Assembly (NCBI GenBank): GCA_009363875.1
Contig: CM018693.1
Location: 70,602,986 to 70,666,985, forward strand
From: Mikania micrantha
Lineage: Eukaryota; Streptophyta; Magnoliopsida; Asterales; Asteraceae
Direction of reading: 5' to 3'
Length of the DNA: 64,000 nt
Shown: positions 21,666 to 34,145 of the stretch, one piece after another
Layout: the number at the start of each line of letters is the position of its first letter
Numbering within the stretch: position 1 is the first letter of the stretch
Notes under the pieces: model-generated
What the model was told of the DNA's origin: nothing
What the model saw: only the letters and a program-made list of their open reading frames with translations
The model's database searches: none
Made by a program: the position numbers and the translations under genes

Positions 21666-22724
21666 CCTCATGTTAACCATCGACTTAGACCTGTTACAAC
21701 ACAAATTCTACACCTTCCTAGTTGTCTACTAGTGCTTATCTCAACGGTTTTAAGTGTTTAAAACTAATTATCATGACTACAACTAAAAAGGGCTCGTGAA
21801 CACCCTAAAACCGAATTTAAAGTGGTCATTTACCTTAGATTTCGTGGATGGTAGCTCAAAATACTCGTACTTCTGTAATCTACAAGATGAAAGGATCGTA
21901 ATGACACCATCTATGCTCGATTCCGGCTAGAAATGAAAGAGATCCTCTAGAGAGAAGGTGGAGGAAACACTTTTTAGAGAGAGAGTGAGCTAGAACGAAA
22001 ATGAGGGGAAGGAGAGGGTTGGGTGGAGGTTGCTGGTGCATTTAAGACCATCTTTACTGTTTTAGAGATACCCGGTAGATCGGTCTCGTTCGGTTTCGCG
22101 TAAAATGCCGGTTCGCGAGGTTTTCGTGATAAAACGACACGGTTTACAAAAATAGAATTCATTTAATTATTCTAGGTTGTGATTCCTAATAAATTAACTA
22201 ATATCTTTTATTCATTTAAATTTAATATATTTAATTACTGTTTAAATTGAATCGTACGGTCGTCGCGCGTATTCGTTCGAATCGTCACCCGTACGAACAC
22301 GACGATAACTATACTTTTCAATCTTGTTTTCTAATTATCAGATATCATTCAGAACGTTAAACTGTCAGATTTATTCGTACAGATCGTCACCTATACGAAT
22401 AACCCATCAATTTAGCATCCACATAACAACATCCTTGTATTTTGTTCTATAAAGCCTCACATACGTTTATACATAATAATCCTAACAAATAATCACATGA
22501 TGGCTCTGTGTTGCCAGATAATTATCTGACTCAAGATACATTGTTCTGAACTGTGTTTCTGTTAAATGTTTCTGAATTTGTTCTATGATAACACAAAATG
22601 ATAATGATAATGATAAATGATATGAATATGAAACGTACTGAAATGTATACGGTTCGTACCTGGTTTACTGTTCATATACTGTAGAGATCACTGTTCCGGT
22701 GACGGTTCCGGCACTGATGTTACA

Positions 22725-23002
22725 ATAGGTTCGCTGGATTCTTTAAGGTTCGTCTGAATTTTAAAGGTTAGGGCCTAACCTCTTTGTTTTAACCGAACCT
22801 TCATTGGTCAATGGTTTGTTTGACTATTAGGTCAGGTTCGTTCATGGGAAGGTTCGGTCATTTGAAGGTTCGTTGGTTTAAATAGGTTTGTCTAATCAAG
22901 AGGTTCGTCTAGGCTTAGGTTCGGCACAGGGGGTTCGCTGCTTTCAACACTTAGAATTTTTTTAATTTTTGTTAATTTTGTTTTTTTTTTCTGATTGTAG
23001 AA
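22725..23002 (+). repeat. GGTTCG array and T-rich leader before the extra ORF
   Basis: About twelve GGTTCG or one-change copies (22728-22940) lie outside any gypsy LTR. A T-rich stretch ending in a TTTTCTGATTGTAG acceptor-like word comes directly before the ATG at 23003. A spliced subgenomic RNA for the extra ORF would fit this, as inference. Confidence 0.65.
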
Positions 23003-26000
23003 ATGGCGAATCTTACATTTGGGGATAAACACAATTTGTGTGCATATCTGGATCCAACTACAAAGAATGGCAAAGATTTCAGACCTATGATTGAGTTTCT
23101 GAGGCGTTCAAGGATTTATCATGCCATATCTAACTCCTTTCAGATTTACAGATCTCATGTTCAAAGCTTCTGGGACTCGGCAAGGTTAATTACTGTTGAT
23201 GAAGACTATGTTATAGAGGAAAATGTGCTTGGTCAAGCCATTCGGGTTACTGAAGCGGACATTAGGAGGGACTTACAGTTCGGTGGAGAACCTGCTGGAA
23301 TGACACTCATTCTTGAAAGATGTATCAAGGGTTGCTTCTTGAGGATACGTTATTTTGGAGTCTATAGTGAGCATTCTATCAAGAAGGGAAAGCTTCCTCT
23401 ACAATACAAGTTATTGGCTCATGTGCTGTTACATTGCCTGAGTATGAGGAAAGGAACATTTTATGAGTTTAGAGATTTGATGAGATCTGCTATGGTTGCT
23501 TTGATATTGAACAAACCGTTCAATTTCTCTGCAATGTTCTTTCGGTATATGTCAGACAACATCACTAAAGCCAAAGACAGATTCTACATGTATCCCAGAT
23601 TCATCCAGATGTTGATTGATGAGAGATTCCCAGAGCAGAACCTGCCTAGAGTTGCTGCTGATCTTCTAATGCTAACGCATAGGACTGACTCAAGTCTTGG
23701 TCAGGTCAAGATTTATCAGAAGAACAGTGATGATGTCTTGATTAAAGATGTTATATGTCATTGTGCCAGAGCTAACTATGTTGCTCCTGTTAATGATGCT
23801 TGGAGGCATGAAGATTCAAGTTCTGATAGTGAACTTTTGAGTGACAATGATGATGATCAACAACAACCACCACCTTCTTCTCCTCCTAGACAACAAGCAA
23901 GGAAGTCACAAGCTCAGTCTTCACAATCCCAGCCACAAAGTCAAGAGCAAAGTCAAGGGCCAAATGTAACTCCTTCTACATTGGTTCCTCTTCAAGTAAT
24001 CTTTCAGGTCAACAAGAAGATCAAAGACAACAAGAGGATACTACTTCTGTTCATGTTGATGCTGAGAATGTCACTGAGTCTGAATTTGAAACTGTTCAAA
24101 TTGGAAATAATATGGTTAGAAGATTGAAGAAAAGACCAGTACAACAACATAGTGCAGAAGCAACGGAAGAGGCAATTGATCCTAACTTCACAATTGATGA
24201 ACCTAAGGCTTCTAGGCCTAAGAAGAAAAAGAAGATGGCAAAGATGCCTAAGAAGAAAAAGACAAGGACTCCCAGGATTATTGTATCATCTCCTGTGGTA
24301 GTTTCTACTTCACCTGCTTTTGTGTCTGTGTTTACACCCATTTCTATTGCTTCAATAGTTCAAGCAGAAGCTTCTAGATCACCGTTTCGCATGCAGACAG
24401 ATGCTTTTGTTCAAACTCCTGAGTTTATAAATGTTGCTACTTTCACTCATTCTTTCATGGATGCTACAACTATGACTACATCATTTCAAGCAACAAAACT
24501 TTTCAAGCTGCTTCTACTTCTAGAGGAGAGTCTTTATTTGAAGGTTTAGATGACTTGGATTTAAACTTCTCTATAGGTTATGATGACTCTAAGATTAGAA
24601 GAAGGATATCTATTTTGTCAAAAGAGTTTGACATGTATAAGATGGAAAAGGAGAAAGTTGAAGCTGAACAACTTCTTCTTCAAGTTCAAATGACTTAGAT
24701 GTGATGAAAAGTCAAATTTCTCAGTTGTTGAAATGGAGAGAAGAAGATGCTATTGAAAAGTAGTTGTTGACTTAAAGGATTAGTTCTTTGGAAACATTAA
24801 CTGCCCAACAAAGTATTGAGATTGATGTATTAAAGAAAGAAAATCAAGATTTGAAGAAAAAGATTGATGATATTCATGTCAAGGATAATCAAACTGAAGT
24901 TACTGGTGCTACTTCTGAGCAGGTGTATGTGAACATTGATGATGATGAAGAAGAAGATGAGAAGATTGATTATGAGGACTCAGATGTTGATAAACATCCA
25001 AGCTTTAATGCTTATCATGGTATTGATGAAGATGATGATGGTGATGTAACAGGAATGGGAAGATCAGGTGGTTTGAATTCAACAACTGGTGCTTTAGTGA
25101 TTTACAATCCTTATGGGATTTCTATTGATGCTACTCCTATTTCTTCAGTTTCTTCTGACAAAGCTAAAGAATGTAAAGATGTTGTTATTGAAGATTTAAC
25201 TGATATTGAATATCCAAAGAAAATTATTGATTATTCTTTGCCTACGTTTGTTGATTTATTTAAACAACATGCTGATGTAAAACTGCAGAGAATGTTTGGA
25301 GAATTATCTGAAGACAGAGTTGAAGGAAGGGGAAATTGTTGGTGGTTATTCAAGGAATGATTTTTATGATATGTTTGAAGTTGATTCAGATCAAGTATTT
25401 GATTTTGAACAAGATGATCAACTAGGGTTATTTGATTTTGAACAAGATGATCCAATGGATGAGAATTTGTATAATCTACAGACTTTGAAGAAGATATTTG
25501 ATGTTGAAGTTCAAAGAGGGGTTCCAAAATCATCAGTTGCTCAAATGAAAGAAAAGACTTATATGGAACTGTGGAAAGAAAATCAAGATGAAAGTAAGTA
25601 CATAATTGATCACTTGTACATTTTCAAGCAAATGATTGAAGATATAGAAGAAAACGTTCAAGAAAACCAAGCTAAACAATTCACAAGATTCAAGATTGGT
25701 TCTAAGTCAAAGATGAATGGAAGAATTGTAAGCTATGGTTATTTTCACAACATTTCTTGAAGCGTGAAAGATAAAGGATGTTATGTAGTCAAAAGGACTG
25801 ATGGATGCCAATATTTTGGAAAAGCATTGGATATGATGTCCATACCATCTTTTGAATGTATGCAGTTATCTCGGTTGAAGATGATAAAGCCAATTCATAC
25901 TAAACATAATGATACATTTAAGAAGCTGTTAAAGAAAGAGGCTAAGTATGGGTGGAGTTTGTTGATTGTTGCATGGATATTCAAAACCTAAAGTTTTTAA

Positions 26001-26475
26001 AAGATCAAGATTGAGGAGGATAGAACAGAATTGGAATCCTTATTTCAAGTTCTGGTTCTATGATGAAAATACATCTGAAGCTGTTATTTTGTTGAGACAA
26101 GAAGAAAAGTGGAGGGTGATTAGGATGTTAGATCCTGTATGGATAGTAAATTGTTCAAAAAAATATATTGATGTGCTGAATGTAGATGAGATCTTTGCTG
26201 ATGAGGGATATCATGATGTTGGAATTAGTTACAAAGACATGGCAGTTCAGTTTCAAACAATTGCTCGGATGTGTTATACTCTGGGTATACATTCTGGTTG
26301 TAACTGGGAAGATGTTGACTATTTGTATGTAGAGCTGATGAAAGTACAAAAGGAGATAGACGATAGAGATGCCAAACTGGAAGTTGAAAGATTATCTAAG
26401 ATTCCAAGATCTGTTGTAATTCGTGATGTTGATAATGTGTGTGGAGAGACAAGTGGAGATAAAGCTGAAGATTGA
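23003..26475 (+). pseudogene. Extra ORF (env position) of a SIRE-like copia
   Basis: Starts ATGGCGAATCTTACATTTGG with good context. The first ~300 residues (MANLTFGDKHNLCAYLDP..., FWDSARLITVDE, FMSDN-like FRYMSDNITKAKDRFYMYPRFIQMLID) are the conserved N-terminal domain of a protein that, from my knowledge of composite genomes, follows pol in SIRE/Maximus-like elements and is often annotated as a hypothetical gene. Then come a Q/S/P-rich linker (about 23850-23960), lysine-rich KKKKK clusters (24220-24260, possible nuclear signal), a coiled-coil-like region (24790-24880), an acidic stretch (24935-25050) and a conserved C-terminal block (FKFWFYDENTSEAVILLRQEEKW, near 26040). The frame shifts at about 24050, 24550-24790, 25300 and 25960, and has stops. 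Function is unknown; no clear signal peptide or membrane helix is visible. Confidence 0.8.
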
Positions 26476-26493
26476 ACTTTTTGAAAGCAACTA

Positions 26494-26505
26494 TTAAGGG
26501 GGAGT
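26494..26505 (+). other. Polypurine tract of SIRE-like copia
   Basis: attaagggggag lies directly before the LTR start at 26507. Confidence 0.8.
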
Positions 26506-26506
26506 T

Positions 26507-26964
26507 TGTTAGTACATATTTGTAATAGATTACTTATCAAAACATGTAAATTATAGAAAGTTAGTAGGTTTGGCTGAGGTTCGTCTGGCCCACGAACCTT
26601 AGCAGGTTCCGCGAACCTAGTAGGTTTGGTTGTCTAGGTTTGTCCAGCGAACCTCATGGTTCAGCTGGCGAACCTAATGGTTCGGCTAGAATAGGTTCGG
26701 CTGACAGCTTATATATATTGGAGGTTTGTCTGATTTTGTGATAACTTCTGGAAAACCTCTGAGTGATTCTCTCTGTGTGAGATTTCTCTGTGTGAGATTA
26801 TATTTCATTGTAATCAGTTCAGATTGATTAATGAAATGGAGATGATTATTGAAATGCTTGTTCTTCTTTGGTTCATATAGATCAAATATAGATTCCGCAT
26901 ATATTTGATTGTTAATAGGATTCCGTTGTACGATCAAGATCAAAATCAGTAGATCAACATTACA
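26507..26964 (+). mobile_element. 3' LTR of SIRE-like copia (458 bp)
   Basis: TGTTAGTACA...CATTACA. It is homologous over its length to the 5' LTR at 41051-41505, including the words tctggcccacgaacc and gatcaaatatagattccgca. TATATATA at about 26709 is a TATA candidate. The GGTTCG cluster lies upstream of it. Confidence 0.88.
26570..26705 (+). repeat. GGTTCG/CGAACC cluster in copia LTR
   Basis: About ten GGTTCG or CGAACC words, some with one change, in both orientations, just upstream of the TATA candidate. Confidence 0.8.
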
Positions 26965-27051
26965 CAAGTCTTAGTTATTCTCATTTGGCATTAACTCATG
27001 CCCATGTCCTCTCTATAGATACACCTACAGAAATGATACTGTCCAGTCAAG

Positions 27052-27072
27052 CATGCTTATATATAGGCCATA
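27052..27072 (-). promoter_or_regulatory. Palindromic TATATATAAG box (LTR D)
   Basis: GCTTATATATAGG core with CATGC and a slightly changed right arm. Confidence 0.5.
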
Positions 27073-27255
27073 CGTAGGGGACAAGCCCAGCCGACATCCC
27101 ACCACACACTTGATAGAACTCAATACAACCTGTATTGTAGCTATAGGTATCCATTTCATCACCCATAGACTTAATCACAATTAAGATCTCCAATATGACA
27201 AACCATTACAACACCATGATATTAACATGGCACAATAGGTATCTAAATTATACAA

Positions 27256-27515
27256 TTCTCCACAGTTATAAATGGTGGATTACCACAGATATTAATGGTG
27301 GTATGTACTTTTATGTTGTAAAGAGTAATAATATCCACAGTTATTAATGGAGGATTACCACAGTTATAAATGGTGGTATTACTTCTATGTTGTGAAGAGT
27401 AATAATATCCATAATTATTAATGGTGGTATTACTTCTATGTTGTGAAGAGTAATAATATCCAAAGTTATTAATTGTGTATTACCACAGTTGTAAATGGTG
27501 GTATACTCTTTGACT
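27256..27515 (-). repeat. ~74-bp tandem array in LTR D
   Basis: Units contain ccacagttattaatgg, aaatggtggtattac and ttctatgttgtgaagag. About three and a half copies, one lacking its middle part. It occupies the same place relative to GTGAGT as the arrays in LTRs A-C. Confidence 0.8.
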
Positions 27516-28859
27516 TACTATTACTCACATCTGATTAGGAAGTGAGAGAAAGTCTGACACGTAGTTCTATCCCAATTGTACTATCGGATTGAATTGACCA
27601 CATTGTGGCCACCACAAAGGCAAACCACAATGTCCTCAATTCATTCCTATTGCATAGTTTTCAGAGTCCTCACAACTATCTGCCACTAGCCTGTGACTCG
27701 AGAGAGGTCAGTCTCTCAGCCTACCGGTCCACAAGATAGAAGTGGTGAGATAATTAGCAGACACTATCATACTCGTATCACTCGTTTTAGAAATGATAGA
27801 GTTGGAATAGGTTGACTAAAAATGAACAGCGTTCTTATAGTCCTCATCCCATAGTCATCAACTCATAACCTCATGTTCATCATCACTTAGAAATCTCATA
27901 GATATAACACACATGTTCTCATAGAAATAATAGATCTAATCTCTTAGGATTAACTGAAATATTCTCACAGGAATAACAGTTATAATTTTCCTATAATTAA
28001 TAAATTAATTCAATGGGAATAACATGTATTCCTCATAAGGATTACTCTTGTAATCACAGAGGAATAATAGTCTTATCACTTAGAAATCATAGATATTGTC
28101 TCAAAGGAATAACAGTTATGATCATAGTCATTAACAGTAACATAATAAGGCATACACTTTTAATAAAAAAGTAAAGCCTTATTGTCAAAAAGCGTACTAA
28201 AACATTTAAAAAAAGGTTTTAGCATGTTCTCAGCCCTGCAATTAAATCAAAATATTAATAAAAAGGGGCATATGAACTCACTATGTTGTTGTAGTGGTTG
28301 ACTAAGAAATCACGGAATTGCCCGTGCTCACTTGTTCTTGAGATTGTATTCACGACCCTGTGTTTGATTTCAAGTTATTTGTAACTTATAAGTATGAGTC
28401 TTTGTGTTATGAATTAATCCTAAAGTTGGTTAATCCGTGTAGGTCTTTGGTTAATTGGCTATTCCTGAACCCTCGTGAGGATGTACTATCCTAAGGCTTA
28501 ACCACTTGAGGCTAGACTTAGCATAGTATATCTTTTTGATTTATGATTATCTTGACTTAAAACAATGATATGTGGTAAAAGTTTGAGAATCAAGATAGAT
28601 TCTAAGTATAACTTAGGTTTATTGATTATAACCTATTAAGTATACTTATATAACTCTTGAAGTGATTCTCATTATTTAAACGTGTTAATATAAGGAATAA
28701 GTCACAAACTTAACCACTTAACACTTTATGAAAGGATTTAGTTGTTATTAACTTGGTTTAATAAAAATGCTCCACCAACTTTGCAGTAAAACTAGTTGTC
28801 ATCTTTAGCTTGATGCATGTTTCTAAATGAAGTTGGTTCAAGAGTATCATTCTCAAGTC

Positions 28860-29240
28860 TTGGGGCGAATGAACGTGTATTACAAATGACCATCTCGGTA
28901 CGAGTGGTCATGCATTACGAATGTGCTGCCCCATACGAATGAAGTTCCTAGTTCGGATGAACGACCATATCTAACGAGTGTTCATCACTGTACGAATGAG
29001 GTTTCCAGCCCCGAACGAATGAATGTGTGGTAAGAACGAATATCATCATGCGAATGAAGACTGCTCACACGAATAGAAACCCACAACTGGTTCATTAGTT
29101 GGCAGTTCTTGCGGCTGCTGAGCCCATGCGAACGAGCTGTTTATTCTCCCCAGGGGTGATTCGCACGGCTTCATTCGCCCCTGGTATGCTTCGCACAACG
29201 TCATTCGTCCCTGGTGGGATTCGCACAGCTTCATTCGTAC
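28860..29240 (-). repeat. CGAATG/CATTCG motif array (LTR D)
   Basis: More than fifteen CGAATG, CATTCG or one-change copies with irregular spacing, in the place where other LTRs have GGTTCG. The small frames across it are artefacts. Confidence 0.78.
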
Positions 29241-30411
29241 GTGTTGTGCCGAACACATTCATGACATTCTTCTTTTCGAGATGATGGCTCATTCAAGGCA
29301 TTCCTCATGGTTATAATTCGTTTGAGTGATTTTCTTAATGATTTTGCGGGTCTAATACCGATTAAAGCCTAGTTTATGATAGGGTTGTAGAAAACCCTAG
29401 AATCCCGTAACTTGCAGCTAAGTTTACCTCCGATCCGATGGATTTCGAAGCCGATCGTTTGTACTTTCGTGTAGAGGATGTTCCTATCTTCGATTTGATA
29501 GCAAGTTTGAGCGATTTGGCTGAGAAATGAGTGAGATTTTAAGGTTTTTGTGTGGTTTTCTTGTGAGAGAGAGTGGGATCCGGATTTTAGAGAGAGAGAG
29601 GAGGAGGTTGGTGGGGTGTTAAATGAAGGGTATAAAAGAATTTAGGGTTTATATACTCTGGGTGTGTTCGGGTTCGTTTTGGTTGCTCGGTTTTTATTTT
29701 CGTTATGTTTACGAGCTTATTGCGTGTATTTACAAAATTTTAATAAAAATGGTTTTATTTTAACCTTTTCAAGGTGGTTATTCCTGGTAAATTTTTTATG
29801 ATTCTTTTATTTATTTTACTGTTTTCGAAACGTTTATTTTATTTGTTTTGTCAGATCGTTTCGCCTTCGCGCGTATTCGTTCGAACCGTCACCTGAACGA
29901 ACACGACGACGGTTTCGCTTTCTGATTTTTGTTTTTCTAGTTTTTAGTCATTATTCAGGACGTTAAACCCACAGATATGTTTGTGTGAATCGTCACCCAC
30001 GCAAACACACTATCAGTTTGCTATTTTGAAATAATACTGAAATTATGTTTCGAATTGGACTTCCTCACTGACGGGCTCAACTAAACTTACCTATTTGCAC
30101 ATAATTATACTGTTTTCTCCTTATTTTTCACACTGAATTATCGGCCATTTGATTTCTGTTATTTATGGAAATCAGATCGCAACCGATATGTTTTTGTCAT
30201 CTGTTCTCACACTTGTTATTTCTCATGATTTGTTGTATTTCTGTATTTCGTTTTTCATCGAAAGACACACAACTGTTATATAGTTTTATAGTCTTGCTAT
30301 TACATAACTGTTTTATCCATAGTTATTCATACTTAGTTATTTACACATAGTCATTGTGAAAGTACACACACCGTACGGATTGCCGGACGATCTGGTACTA
30401 GTTGTCACAGT

Positions 30412-31567
30412 ACATTATTAACTATATTTTTATTATAAATTAGAGAATTTTTTTGGAAACAAACTATACATAATATTTTTTTTTTCAAAAAAAGGTTATA
30501 TCTAACAATATAACAATTAATAAAAATATTTTAAAATAAAAAAAAAGAAATTTAAATATTTGGAAATTAAATTAAATAAATTTAATTTAATTAAGTTTTA
30601 GTTTAATCAGATATTCTATTTTAATAATTTTTTTTATTTTGTTTTATTTACAATTACATAAAGAATACAAGTTTTGTATAAATGATTATTGAGTAAATTC
30701 ATAAAAACTTCTCTAAATTATTAATTATGAATCTTTTGTATATTTTATTTAAATCATTTAAATAAAATATTATTAGTCATAAATTTGTATAGATAATATT
30801 CAAAGTTATTACAAAATTCAAGACAATAATGACGATAAATTGTAATAGAATATTTAATATTAGTATTCAAAAATATATTTCACAAAATATTTATCAAATA
30901 AATATTTTAAAACTAATATCCTAAAGAAATAACATAATTCTTTAATCTCAAATTTGTATTCATGAAATCTTTAGAACAGAACTTGAAATATTATGTTTAT
31001 GTTAATTAAAAACATAGGGTGAAACTAGACTTCTTCTTAAACTCATTCAAGGGCACATTAGTGAGTTTACTCATACTCCTTTTTTACATTATTTTGTAAA
31101 CACATGTCATATTCATTAAACATTGTAATCAATAGAGTCAAAACATTTTGATGCCGATATTTAGTGTTAGCATATTAGTCTTGAGTTGTATGTGATGTAC
31201 GTGTTTGATAGAACATGTTATGTTTTGTGAATTCTTGTATGCATATTCATAATATACAAAGTAGCTTAAGAATGGTTAGATACCTACTTTGCATTGACTT
31301 CAGTCTTTGGGTTAAAAAGTGAAATTGGGTACATTTGCAAACTTCTAGATTAACTAACTTAATCAAGGTCTTGCAAACCTTGGTTTACAAGTTATGTTAC
31401 GAAACTTGTTTGAGGACAATGGAATGAGAAATTGTAGCTTATACATGGTGAATGAAAAATACATATATGACTTTTATGATGACTTGTGATATTTTCCTTA
31501 GATCTAGCATGCCTTCCAAAAAATTTGGAAGAATATAGACTTAGACTTATTGATACATAGACTTAGT

Positions 31568-31609
<42 letters not shown>

Positions 31610-31908
31610 CTTGTATAAGTGCACATCAACTATGCAAATAGTTGATCAAATTGTACTTTACATGTGTAGCAGGTTGATTGACAAACATGAAGATACAAGC
31701 TAGGCATTAGTGGACCTAGTTAATAAATTAAAACAATTTTTGTTACGTTATGAAAACTTCGATTTTGTAATTTTGGACTTGAATGTTTGGTTGTTTGATG
31801 AATTCTTTAATATTGATGCTTAATTGTTTAAACTTTAATAGTAGCATCATGAGTTTTGACAATCACAATCACTCCCCACCATATTCTACCACCAGGTGGG
31901 GTGTGACA
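30412..31908 (+). mobile_element. Diverged gypsy LTR end, + orientation, AT-rich
   Basis: No coding sequence was seen. The right end CAGGTGGGGTGTGACA resembles the CA end of the LTR A family. Words such as tagtggacctag and ttgtaattttgg match LTR F near 47310-47450 in order. A (TA)n run lies at 31572-31605. The left limit is only set by the end of LTR D; most of 30412-31000 is A/T-rich with no recognised content. Confidence 0.45.
31572..31605. repeat. (TA)n microsatellite
   Basis: About 17 uninterrupted TA units. Confidence 0.95.
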
Positions 31909-32312
31909 CTTTTAGGATGTCCCTAACTAAAGTCTTCAGTGGTTCTTTAGTATTTAGCCTTCCGTGGTTGTTTTGCGGTTCTTGTTCTTCCATGGTTCTC
32001 TTAAGTGTTTATTCCACAATTGCTGATTCATGGTTATTCTTTATATTCTTCCTTTTTTTGCGGGGTTTAGTGGTTATTCAGTGGTTATTAAGTGGTTATG
32101 CCTCAATCGTTAGGTTCGGGGGTTATGTCTCCGTGGTTAAGGGTTCCGGGGTTATTTATTCAGTGGCTAAGGGTTCCAGGGTTATGTCTCCGTGGTTAAG
32201 CGTTCAAGGGTTATTTACACAATGGTTAAGGTAAAAACGACTAAGGCAAAAGGTTAAGTGATTATAGCTAGGGGTTGTGGTTATGGTTCATCAGTCCTAA
32301 TTTTTCAACAAT
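31909..32312 (-). mobile_element. Copia 3' LTR (truncated), minus strand
   Basis: The minus strand starts TGTTGAAAAATTAGGACTGATGA, which matches the LTR starts at 63096 and 37576. A purine tract (cagagggag) lies just upstream on the minus strand. Repeated words of the type GTGGTTA / GGGTTCC(A) fill 31930-32280. It is cut at 31909 against the gypsy LTR end. Confidence 0.65.
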
Positions 32313-33435
32313 CTCCCTCTGAACAAATGAAGCCAAAACCAATTATTTATTTAACAAACACATCTTTATTTGACCTCTTAGGCCTAGCAAAAACTCTTCA
32401 ACCTTAGCACTTGACTCTGCATTTTCCAACCTTGTAGTCATCAATCTTCTAAGGTCTTCTTCAGGAAGGTCCATTATTGAATACCAATAGCTAAAGGTTG
32501 TGAGTGATTTATTGTATCTCTCAATTATTATGGAGTTGGTCTTCTCCTCAAAATATCATCTCTTGATCCCATATTTGGATCTAGAGACTTGGTGCTTTTA
32601 TTGAGAGGGGGGGGGGTTCCATTTTCCTTATTTTCATATTTGACTTCTTTGGAGGTGGCTTTGGTGTAGGAGGAAGTACCATAGATGAAGGCATGTGTAG
32701 AATTGTTTGCCTTTTTGCGTTGGTCTTCTTATTTATTGTTGTCCTTACCAAGGCATACGAGTCAGGTTCATATCCAGTGAGGATATTTGGCTTGTAGTCC
32801 TCCTCAACATAGTAAAAGAACATACAACTCTTTTTCAATTGTTTCTGCCTTTGATCATCAGTAGGGACTCCCGTTGATCCACCTTGCATCTGGTGATCAA
32901 ATATGTTATGTGTGGTAAGTTCTCTAGTTACCTTTATTTTTTATGATTTGTAGGGTAGAGTGGCTAAAGATTGGGCAGACTCCTGAAACAATGTTGGGTG
33001 CTCCTTAACGGCGTTATTGAATTTTGAAAATTCATCATACAGTGTCATGTCATTTCACCTCATTATGACAGACTTTGTGTTCTACTGAATTTGAATCAAA
33101 ATGTTCTTGACACTTTTTCTATGCTTCGCATCTTTCTTATTTCTTTCTTATTGAAGGAGCCCACTTTGTACTTTCCTTCATCCAGGAGGAATCTTATTAG
33201 AGATTGTCTCTCAACTTTGTATGATTCCTCCTATGCTGATCAAGCAAGTTTATTTGCTCTTGATAAGCGCTTAAAAGCTCTTCTCCAGATAGCCCTAATG
33301 CTTGTAGATCAGTTAACATATTCATCTCCCTCTCATCTTCTTCATTTATTTGTTGCTGGATTTCTCCAGATGAAGAGATGTGTTTCTTGGGAAAGGGGCT
33401 GGAGAATTGCACAACTGAACGATAGTAGGATTTAA
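32313..33435 (-). pseudogene. Extra-ORF-like remnant upstream of a copia 3' LTR
   Basis: The minus strand carries several open pieces before a purine tract and LTR: 33412-33197 (71 residues, charged and helical, with NMLTDLQALGLSGEELLSAYQ) and 32889-32581 (102 residues, with DYKPNILTGYEPDSYALV and a PPTPKPPPKKS proline-lysine stretch). The downstream piece to about 32340 ends in LEEDLRRLM-like sequence. By position this is the extra ORF of another copia subfamily. I do not recognise the protein itself; a captured host fragment is possible. Confidence 0.4.
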
Positions 33436-33574
33436 TGGGGATGTATGTTTATTTACAGGATTATGTGTGATGGTTTGATATAGGTTGTATGAAAATTGTC
33501 ATTATTATCTAATACAAACTTTCTCTTCTTTGGTATTAGAGATGAGATTGGCCTATTTTCACTTGAGTCTGTAT

Positions 33575-33692
33575 TAGACTCAGGGTTTGGTGTTTTTTAA
33601 TGCCATAGCAATTTGAGCAAGGACTTTGGCATCAAGCTCAAGCTTCTGGATATCTTCGTCGGTGTAATTTCGAGGGTTTTTATAATGCCAGT
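33575..33692 (-). pseudogene. Copia gag fragment
   Basis: The minus strand encodes KNPRNYTDEDIQKLELDAKVL, the same block as the copia gag at 38780-38850 (KDPWNYTEEDYQKLELDAKA). About 40 residues, ending at a TGA. Confidence 0.65.
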
Positions 33693-33959
33693 GTGATTTT
33701 TGGGTAGGATATAACCAATCAGTCTAGCTAGGACATCTTTTGATATATAGGCTTTTATAGTTCTTTAGACCGTTCATAGTTCGAATAGTTCTTTAGTTCT
33801 TTGGCACATGTTATCTTTGAGCATTTCCCAGATGTTCCTCAAAACAGTTCGGGAATACTGTAAATATCATCAAACATGCGTCTCATATTCGATCAGTCTA
33901 GCAGGACATCTTTCAAACATGAGATTGGCACATGCTATCTTTGATATTTCCCAGTTAGA

Positions 33960-34145
33960 CCCTTGAAAGGGTTCTTTGAAAATAGATCGTTAGTTCTTTG
34001 ACAACACACCCTTGAAATAGTTCTTTGAAAATAGATCGTTAGTTTCTTGAAATAGACCTTTAAAAATAGTTCTTTGATTTAGATCGTTAATTCTTTGAAA
34101 ATAGTTCTTTGAAAATAGTTCTTAGAAAATAGTTCTTTGATTTGA
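33960..34145 (-). repeat. TTCTTTGAAAATAG tandem array (LTR E)
   Basis: Seven or more short copies of a word based on ttctttgaaaatagatcgttag, again on the intron side of the GTGAGT word. Confidence 0.75.

Larger units (their letters stand above)
18928..22724 (-). mobile_element. LTR C: 5' LTR of inverted Tekay element (3,797 bp)
   Basis: Runs from TGTCACACCCCGAGCCGG (18928) to GGCACTGATGTTACA (22724). It has the hexamer array 21190-21665, a TATA-like box (about 20470-20481), donor AG|GTGAGT (20398-20391), array about 19930-20190, palindromic box 19414-19434 and acceptor CACAG at 19281. It keeps the 115-bp segment lost from C'. The outer flank (ataggttcg) does not match the flank of LTR A, so the inverted pair is not one simple insertion. 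Confidence 0.9.
26965..30411 (-). mobile_element. LTR D: diverged gypsy LTR, truncated at one end
   Basis: Minus orientation shown by the palindromic TATA box (27052-27072), GTGAGT (minus strand of 28277-28282), the CAGCCCTGC...GGGGCAT block, GA-rich leader (29565-29600), TATATAAAC (near 29652) and TGTGACAACTAG end at 30411. The terminal part with CACCCCGAGCCGG and the acceptor is missing: it starts right at the copia LTR end. In place of GGTTCG it carries CGAATG repeats. It is clearly a different subfamily from A-C. Confidence 0.72.

Noticed and set aside
1533..22724. The + and inverted Tekay pieces as one simple insertion
   Set aside because: The outer flanks share no target duplication, and the inner junction shows microhomology instead of LTR termini.
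23003..24127. A host gene for the 374-codon frame starting at 23003
   Set aside because: Homologous blocks recur at 47620-48160, a polypurine tract and LTR follow, and the frame is broken downstream; the retrotransposon explanation is simpler.
29046..29292. Small frames at the CGAATG array
   Set aside because: They arise from repeated CGAATG words in three frames; no homology or start context.
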